Shown here piece by piece: positions 62,956 to 64,000 of a stretch of DNA of 64,000 bases. The position numbers were made by a program, and so were the translations under genes. Origin of the DNA: Rhodococcus sp. 06-235-1A (GTDB lineage Bacteria > Actinomycetota > Actinomycetes > Mycobacteriales > Mycobacteriaceae); the NCBI RefSeq assembly GCF_002258785.1, contig NZ_NOYI01000033.1, forward strand, positions 62,001 through 126,000, read 5' to 3'. The notes beneath the pieces are model-generated. The model saw only the letters and a program-made list of their open reading frames with translations. It searched no databases and was not told the DNA's origin. How positions within the stretch are numbered: position 1 is the stretch's first letter; each line of letters begins with the position of its first letter.

Positions 62956-63357
62956 ATGAGTGTTGAATCTTCAGGCAACAAAGTTCGAACCACCCCGGTG
63001 ACTGTCGCGGAGAAGTCCGTGTCCGTCGCAGCAACCGGAGCAATCTTCACCGCGCACGACGGCCCCGACGGCTCACTCGTCGTCGCCGTCCATGGCGACA
63101 TCGACATGCGCAGCGCGCCGATGTTCTCCGATTTCGTCTGCAGCCGCATGTCCAGCAAGAGGCATGTCACTCTCGATCTGTCCGATGTCGATTTCTTCGG
63201 CATCGCGGGTCTTACCGTCTTCGATGCAGTTCACGAGTACACGGCCGGCATCGGCGCATCCTGGTCGGTCGTCGCAGGACGGTCGGTCTCCCGTCTACTC
63301 CGGGTCGCCGACCTCGAGTCCACGATCCCGACAGCGCGACCCTCGAACGACAAGTAG
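62956..63357 (+). CDS. STAS domain protein with altered phosphorylation site
   Basis: A 133-residue anti-sigma-antagonist-like protein. The STAS core is clear (LVVAVHGDIDM, HVTLDLSDVDFFGIAGL), but the usual D-S-S-G is replaced by G82-I83-A84-G85, so the Ser that anti-sigma kinases phosphorylate is missing. It could be a constitutively active antagonist or serve another partner. The ATG at 62956 follows GGGA; an in-frame ATG at 62944 is possible. The 217-bp gap upstream holds no gene. Confidence 0.85.
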   Translation: MSVESSGNKVRTTPVTVAEKSVSVAATGAIFTAHDGPDGSLVVAVHGDIDMRSAPMFSDFVCSRMSSKRHVTLDLSDVDFFGIAGLTVFDAVHEYTAGIGASWSVVAGRSVSRLLRVADLESTIPTARPSNDK

Positions 63358-63401
63358 TACTCAGGCGATCAGTACTCCGGCGATCATCGCCGCGACAAGA
63401 G

Positions 63402-63431
63402 GTGGGCAGCTCCTGTACAGGGGCTGCCCAC
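63402..63431 (+). terminator. Terminator after the STAS gene
   Basis: A near-perfect 14-bp stem (outer GTGGGCAGC/GCTGCCCAC, inner CCTG/CAGG) with a 2-base loop, 45 bp after the stop. Confidence 0.75.
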
Positions 63432-63488
63432 TGTTCGTTCGGCCCCCGGTCGCACAACCTCGATTCACAGTACCCCGATTCACAGATC

Positions 63489-63531
63489 GGACGATCCCGA
63501 TCGACGGTGTGACCGAAGTTCGGGATCGTCC
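63489..63531 (-). terminator. Terminator of the DUF2188-like gene
   Basis: A perfect 12-bp stem (63489-63500 with 63520-63531) with a 19-base loop containing a GGT/ACC stem, 23 bp after the minus-strand stop at 63555. Confidence 0.7.
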
Positions 63532-63554
63532 GAAACTGTTGCAGCACAAGCGGA

Positions 63555-63743
63555 CTAGTCTTTGGTTCCTTCGGAGTCACTGAAGAACGCCCACTCGCCG
63601 TCGTGCTCCACTTCGAGCCGCCAGCCCAACTCTTCGTTGTCTGCTTTGCTGTCCTTGAACCAGGCGTGCGCGTCCTCGGAACTCGAAATGTCCTTGGTGT
63701 CGACGACGGATCCGTGCGGATCGATAACTCTGTAATTTGCCAT
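63555..63743 (-). CDS. Small DUF2188-like protein
   Basis: A 62-residue protein starting MANYRVIDPHG, with SSEDAHAWFKD and WRLEVEHDGEWAFF. It resembles short single-domain proteins of the DUF2188 type but is not surely assigned. The ATG at 63743 is chosen because the longer upstream frame runs through the palindromic repeat. Confidence 0.72.
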   Translation of the reverse strand: MANYRVIDPHGSVVDTKDISSSEDAHAWFKDSKADNEELGWRLEVEHDGEWAFFSDSEGTKD

Positions 63744-63811
63744 GCAGCCAGGGTGCCCCGATGTCGCAGAACCTAATCCACGTCGGGACTCCGCAGCCGA
63801 CTCCTGGGATT

Positions 63812-63903
63812 CGCGCACGCGCGCGCATTCGTCGAATGCGCGCAGAATCGCCTCCGAAACGATGAGATTCTGCGCGCGGATGACAAACGCGCGCGCGTTT
63901 GCG
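63812..63903. repeat. Palindromic intergenic repeat, copy C
   Basis: Related to copies at 8342 and 8516. The right end CAAACGCGCGCGCGTTTG (63884-63901) is identical. Middle differs but forms its own stems: GCGCGCATTCG/CGAATGCGCGC (63821-63843) and GCGCGCAGAATC (63838-63849) with GATTCTGCGCGC (63866-63877). Confidence 0.82.
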
Positions 63904-63943
63904 GCGACCGGGTGGTGCGGTGAACGAGTTCTTCGGGGCACTC

Positions 63944-64000
63944 TTACGTGCGCGAGAGCACCGATCGGGCGAAGAACATCAGGTTCGCGGGGCGCTCGGC
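63944..64000 (-). CDS. 3' end of an unidentified minus-strand gene
   Basis: Eighteen codons ending in TAA read AERPANLMFFARSVLSRT, with G/C-rich third positions. The gene continues beyond the window. Too short to name. Confidence 0.4.
   Translation of the reverse strand, partial: AERPANLMFFARSVLSRT

Noticed and set aside
1-64000. tRNA, rRNA, CRISPR arrays, insertion sequences, prophage
   Set aside because: No regularly spaced direct repeats, transposase motifs or tRNA-like cloverleaf segments were seen on reading both strands; a tRNAscan/IS search would be decisive.

Overview
The window is chromosomal DNA of a high-GC mycolate-forming actinobacterium, most probably a Rhodococcus of the fascians/erythropolis type. 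Support comes from strong G/C bias at third codon positions, many GTG starts, an antigen-85-like mycolyltransferase, the mycobacterial-type pairs AurF-like/FprB and ferredoxin reductase/DesA3, GAF-ANTAR and 6TM-HAMP adenylate cyclase proteins, and MMPL and DUF6764 proteins. The genus is inferred from gene content only. I saw no rRNA, tRNA, CRISPR array, transposase or phage gene.

Layout. 1-2.8 kb: 3' end of a phosphonate ABC transporter (phnC, a fused phnE) with a phosphonate-associated alcohol dehydrogenase. 2.9-8.3 kb: housekeeping and stress genes (Nei glycosylase, GAF-ANTAR regulator, CsbD, YihY/BrkB, TetR plus carboxylesterase). 8.3-8.9 kb: gene-free block with a duplicated palindromic repeat and a 40-bp tandem repeat. 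8.9-15.4 kb: a seven-gene FrcBCA-type sugar operon (binding lipoprotein, permease, ATPase, PfkB kinase, FrcK-like kinase, LacI regulator, class II aldolase). 15.5-18.4 kb: YciI/DGPF protein with an ECF42-type sigma factor, a mycolyltransferase-like esterase and a DUF2945 protein. 18.5-24.8 kb: two GH16-ricin lectin paralogues enclosing an opposite-strand pair, an ATP-grasp ligase and a large protein with a papain-like Cys-His-Asn signature. 24.9-28.5 kb: GNAT, pirin, a membrane protein and a Tat-exported DAPG-hydrolase-like protein divergent from a TetR regulator.

28.5-35 kb is the most interesting part. It is a tightly coupled minus-strand operon for a mycosporine-like amino acid: mysA, mysB, mysC, mysD, followed by a TauD/TfdA dioxygenase and preceded by a HAD-fold protein that has lost its catalytic aspartates. 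A DUF1275 membrane protein follows 50 bp later. The expected flow is sedoheptulose 7-phosphate to desmethyl-4-deoxygadusol to 4-deoxygadusol to a mycosporine to a disubstituted mycosporine-like amino acid, then possibly an oxidative change by the dioxygenase.

35-42 kb: adenylate cyclase, then a redox block (AurF-like diiron oxygenase, FprB, ferredoxin reductase, DesA3). 42-50 kb: MHS-type transporter, DUF5996, methyltransferase, two SRPBCC proteins, type III glutamine synthetase and an old yellow enzyme; glnN and tctA both end in copies of the same hairpin repeat. 50-56 kb: tripartite tricarboxylate transporter operon (tctC-tctB-tctA), universal stress protein and a tandem CNNM/HlyC pair. 56-64 kb: a likely 31-codon small gene, DUF6764, VOC, an HxlR/NmrA divergent pair, FKBP lipoprotein, a MarR-controlled MMPL-lipocalin pair, an unusual STAS protein, a small DUF2188-like protein, a third copy of the palindromic repeat, and the 3' end of an unidentified minus-strand gene.
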